From an uncultured Bacteroidales bacterium (lineage in GTDB: Bacteria; Bacteroidota; Bacteroidia; Bacteroidales; UBA932), in assembly GCA_944326265.1 (NCBI GenBank), contig CALVDE010000019.1:1-64000 (forward strand): a stretch of 64,000 bases of DNA, in the 5' to 3' direction. The notes under the pieces were generated by a model, which was not told the origin of the DNA, did no database searches, and saw only the letters and a list, made by a program, of their open reading frames with translations. This document shows positions 61,255-64,000 of this stretch, in pieces. The translations under genes and the position numbers were made by a program. The first letter of the stretch is position 1. Every line of letters starts with the position of its first letter.

Positions 61255-62223
61255 ATGGGCGAGAACAGAATACATTCCGGAACCGCGACCGTGGTCAAGA
61301 ACACGGGCAGCCACTATCTGCTGTCGGAACTGCCGCTGTGGGAGCCATTCAACGCAGTGGTAAGAGGCAAGCTGCGACTGAGCGGCTCGACGGCCACCAA
61401 CCCCGTGGCCGTAGGCGACCGCGTGGAATATTCCGCATCGGTGGGCACCGACGGCAGACCGGCGGACGAGGCGACCATCACCAAGGTGCTGCCGAGAAAG
61501 AACTACATCATCCGCAAGTCCACAAATCTATCCAGGCAGTGCCACATACTCGCATCCAACATCGATACTGCCTATCTGATAGTCACCCTCGACTGCCCCG
61601 AGACCAAATGGCCCTTCATCGACCGCTTCCTGGTCACCTGCGAGGCATACAAGGTCCCCGTCACGATACTCCTCAACAAGACCGATCTCTACGTCACCGA
61701 GGAGCTGAAAGCCAAAAGCGGGCTGTTCCACAGCATCTACGGTGATGCCGGCTATCCCATAATGGACATCTCGGTCCTCACCGGTCAGGGCGTGGACACC
61801 CTCCGGGAGCAGTGCAACAGAGGCGGCATCTCCCTCTTCAGCGGCGTATCCGGCGTGGGCAAGTCCTCCCTGATCAAGGCCATCGACCCAGCCCTCGACC
61901 CCAAGACCTCCGAAATATCGGACAAATACCGTCAGGGCCGCCACACCACCACATTCTACGAGATCTACCCCACAAGCGGCGGCGGCTTCATCATCGACAC
62001 CCCCGGCATCAGGGGCTTCGGCCTGGTGGACATCGAGCCGGAGGAGATCTCCACCTATTTTCCGGAAATGCTCCGCGTCGCCGACAACTGCCGCTACAAG
62101 CCCTGCACCCACACCCATGAGCCGGGCTGCGCAGTCCTCGAGGCAGTGGAGAACGGCACCGTCTCCCCCGAACGCTACATGTCCTACCTCGGAATGCTCG
62201 AGGAAGAGGGAAAATACAGATAG
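61255..62223 (+). CDS. rsgA: Ribosome small-subunit GTPase RsgA
   Basis: A circularly permuted GTPase that checks late 30S maturation. The 322-residue protein has an N-terminal OB fold, then G4 LLNKTDL before G1 SGVSGVGKSSLIKA and G3 DTPGIRGFG, the permuted order that defines the family. A C-terminal zinc site follows (Cys in DNCRYKPCTHTHEPGC). I start at ATG 61255; the longer open frame would run through the promoter. It lies 9 bases before the MATE gene. Confidence 0.94.
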   Translation: MGENRIHSGTATVVKNTGSHYLLSELPLWEPFNAVVRGKLRLSGSTATNPVAVGDRVEYSASVGTDGRPADEATITKVLPRKNYIIRKSTNLSRQCHILASNIDTAYLIVTLDCPETKWPFIDRFLVTCEAYKVPVTILLNKTDLYVTEELKAKSGLFHSIYGDAGYPIMDISVLTGQGVDTLREQCNRGGISLFSGVSGVGKSSLIKAIDPALDPKTSEISDKYRQGRHTTTFYEIYPTSGGGFIIDTPGIRGFGLVDIEPEEISTYFPEMLRVADNCRYKPCTHTHEPGCAVLEAVENGTVSPERYMSYLGMLEEEGKYR

Positions 62224-62232
62224 CACGACAAT

Positions 62233-63570
62233 ATGAAAAGACATACGGAGAACAGCACGCCCAGATCCATGAACAGCCGGATCCTGCACCTGGCGGTGCC
62301 CAGCATTCTGGCCAACATCACCGTCCCCCTCGTGGGAATGGTGGACATCGGCGTTTCCGGTCGCCTGGGCAACGTAGCGGCCATCGGTGCAATAGCCGTA
62401 GGCTCAATGCTCTTCGACCTGCTCTACTGGAACTTCGGCTTCCTCCGTGTCGGCACGGGAGGCCTCACGGCCCAGGCCTACGGCCGCAAGGACCTTCCGG
62501 GAGCAATGCGCTACTTCGTCCAGGGAGAGGCTACCGCCCTGCTCTCGGCCTCATTCCTGATATTGATCCAATGGCTCTTCGTCGAGGCGGCCTTCCTCTT
62601 CATCGACTGCTCGGCGGAAGTCCAGGAACTGGCCCGGAAGTATTTCTTCATCAGGATATGGGACGCTCCGGCAACTCTCTCGCTGATGGTGTTCAAAGGC
62701 TGGTTCATCGGTATGCAGAACACTGTCTTCCCGATGGCGGTGGACATGACGGTCAACGTGGTCAACCTCGGCATGAGCATCTTTCTCGGCCTGCACACCC
62801 CCCTCGGCTTCGCCGGAGTGGCCCTCGGCACGGTCATCGCCCAGTACACCGGCCTCATCCTGGCCTCCGTCCTGATGCTCACGCATTACGGCAAACTGCT
62901 GCGGCACGTCAACATCCGGCAGCACGTGAAGTTCCGCTACATGAAGTCGTTCTACGTCCTCAACGCCAACCTCTTCCTGCGCTCACTCTGCTTCATGCTG
63001 ATATACTGCGGATTCACCTCCCTGGCTGCCCACTACGGAGACGTGCAGCTGGCCGTCAGCACCATCATCATGAAGCTGCTGATGCTCTACTCCTACATCC
63101 TGGACGGATTCGCATACGCGGGCGAGGCCCTCACCGGCCGCTACATCGGAGCCCAGGACAGACCGTCACTGAACAAGGCCGTCCGCCTGCTCTTCATCTG
63201 GACTGCAGGGCTGGCCGTCATCTCGACCGTGGCCTACGGCGTGGGTGGCCAGTGGATGGTAAGTCTCATGACGAAAGAGGCAGCCGTTACAGCTGCCTCC
63301 AAACCGTATATGATATGGCTGATAATCATGCCCGCATTCAGCTGCCTGGCCTTCATGTGGGACGGCATCTTCATCGGAGCCACCGCCGCACGGGCCATCC
63401 GCAACGGAATGATCTGGGCCTGCGTGTCATTCTACGCCTGCTACTTCGCCTTCCGAGGCCTGATGGGCATCCAGGCCCTGTACATGGCCTACTTCGCCCA
63501 CCTCATCGCCCGCGACATCTACATGACCCTCACCGCCCGCCGCCAGGTCTTCTCCCGCATTCCACAATAA
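62233..63570 (+). CDS. MATE-family efflux transporter
   Basis: A 445-residue membrane protein with 12 predicted helices in two bundles, typical of the DinF/NorM type. Features include LAVPSILANITVPLVGMVDIGVSGRLG at the start of the first helix pair, quoted here only as its opening LAVPSILANITVPL, and GTGGLTAQAYGRKD in the loop. It would export cationic or aromatic compounds using sodium or protons. ATG 62233 gives 12 residues before a second ATG at 62269, either of which could be used. It is probably co-transcribed with rsgA. Confidence 0.88.
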   Translation: MKRHTENSTPRSMNSRILHLAVPSILANITVPLVGMVDIGVSGRLGNVAAIGAIAVGSMLFDLLYWNFGFLRVGTGGLTAQAYGRKDLPGAMRYFVQGEATALLSASFLILIQWLFVEAAFLFIDCSAEVQELARKYFFIRIWDAPATLSLMVFKGWFIGMQNTVFPMAVDMTVNVVNLGMSIFLGLHTPLGFAGVALGTVIAQYTGLILASVLMLTHYGKLLRHVNIRQHVKFRYMKSFYVLNANLFLRSLCFMLIYCGFTSLAAHYGDVQLAVSTIIMKLLMLYSYILDGFAYAGEALTGRYIGAQDRPSLNKAVRLLFIWTAGLAVISTVAYGVGGQWMVSLMTKEAAVTAASKPYMIWLIIMPAFSCLAFMWDGIFIGATAARAIRNGMIWACVSFYACYFAFRGLMGIQALYMAYFAHLIARDIYMTLTARRQVFSRIPQ

Positions 63571-63582
63571 TGTCCTGAACAC

Positions 63583-64000
63583 TCAGTCTTCGACCATAAG
63601 TTCTGATATAATTGCACGCATACTTTTGTTACTGAGCTGAGTCCTGAATTTAACATTGAATCCGTCGGCTTTAAGCTGATCAAAAAATTTCCCGGCACAA
63701 CTTATCTTGGCCAACTCATTGCCTCTAAGCTCGTACTTATTCTCAACACCCTTCGTTTCAACAACGACGTTCATCTCCTTCTCTCCATTTGTCTTCTCGA
63801 CCACATACATAAAATCAGGACTGTAACTGCTGTCTGCAATAGTCGGTATGGATATACTGCGGCGTGGAATCTTACCATAGACCACGACCTGCTGTATCTC
63901 GCTCCGGATATTATCCCTTTCAAGATCAGAGTCATAGGCAACAGCATCATACAGGTATTTGTCGGATACAATTCCTTTTTCCAAATGGACACCTATTAAT
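63583..64000 (-). CDS. Type III restriction enzyme Res subunit, C-terminal part (runs off window)
   Basis: The minus-strand frame stays open to the window edge, so its 5' part is missing. The visible 139 residues look like the nuclease end of a type III restriction Res subunit. The segment YSPDFMYVVEKTNGEKE followed by VVVETKGVENK gives the P-D...E-x-K of the PD-(D/E)XK fold, preceded by YDSDLERDNI. If intact, a helicase domain and a mod methyltransferase gene should lie to the right. It converges on the MATE gene with a 12-base gap. Confidence 0.72.
   Translation of the reverse strand, partial: LIGVHLEKGIVSDKYLYDAVAYDSDLERDNIRSEIQQVVVYGKIPRRSISIPTIADSSYSPDFMYVVEKTNGEKEMNVVVETKGVENKYELRGNELAKISCAGKFFDQLKADGFNVKFRTQLSNKSMRAIISELMVED

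Overview
The window looks like a chromosomal segment of a gut-type Bacteroidota (order Bacteroidales), with GC in the mid-50s by eye, perhaps Alistipes/Rikenellaceae-like. The evidence is indirect but consistent. About twenty genes have the Bacteroidetes -7 promoter box TAnnTTTG a short distance upstream, several with a TTG/TTTG -33 box 18-20 bp further up. There are many lipoproteins with BACON, OB-fold or Ig-like (Big_2) domains, a CarboxypepD_reg TonB-dependent receptor, a class 3 fructose-bisphosphatase, a C69 dipeptidase and the str operon order rpsL-rpsG-fusA-rpsJ. I see no phage, no complete insertion sequence, no CRISPR array and no rRNA. Layout: 1-850 holds tRNA-Gly(GCC), a degenerate repeat, a possible IS end and a MITE-like element with 18-bp terminal inverted repeats. 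853-4837 is a probable operon yraN-manC-arcA-pheS closed by a bidirectional terminator. 4937-8263 is a large TonB-dependent receptor on the minus strand. 8320-9810 is metK with a structured, attenuator-like leader. 9817-15711 (minus) holds comF, mutS2, cdaA and a dipeptidase. 15784-21117 holds small secreted proteins, a PHP phosphatase and two related surface lipoproteins (a DRGH nuclease and an OB-repeat protein) separated by a long imperfect palindrome. 21358-29055 holds ferritin and an RND efflux operon that ends in an alpha-L-fucosidase. 29239-30756 is an apparent natural fusion of 5-formyltetrahydrofolate cyclo-ligase with a nitronate-monooxygenase-like flavoenzyme, divergent from queH. 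31429-34560 contains an intact RelE/ParE-Phd toxin-antitoxin pair, a metallopeptidase lipoprotein and a decayed ParDE pair, followed by an AAA-ATPase/PD-(D/E)XK protein. 36287-39001 holds pruA and an outer-membrane barrel. 39436-42924 (minus) is the str operon plus tRNA(CAT). 43085-45438 holds two lipoproteins, one broken by a single in-frame TGA. 45572-49413 holds rocD, ctlX and a membrane-tethered TPR-AraC regulator. 49676-58170 (minus) is ychF, an AspT-type transporter, fbp and dnaE. 58291-58948 is an MNT-HEPN toxin-antitoxin pair. 58955-63570 is a U32 peptidase, a polyprenyl synthase, rsgA and a MATE pump. The window closes inside the 3' part of a type III restriction subunit. Functionally, the most coherent theme is arginine catabolism. 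arcA, ctlX, rocD and pruA, spread over four places, together could carry arginine through citrulline, ornithine and glutamate semialdehyde to glutamate without ornithine transcarbamylase. A second theme is surface nutrient capture: TonB receptor, surface nuclease with OB-fold partner, fucosidase and dipeptidase. A third is a cluster of small defence or stability loci between 31 and 35 kb, at 58 kb and at the right edge.
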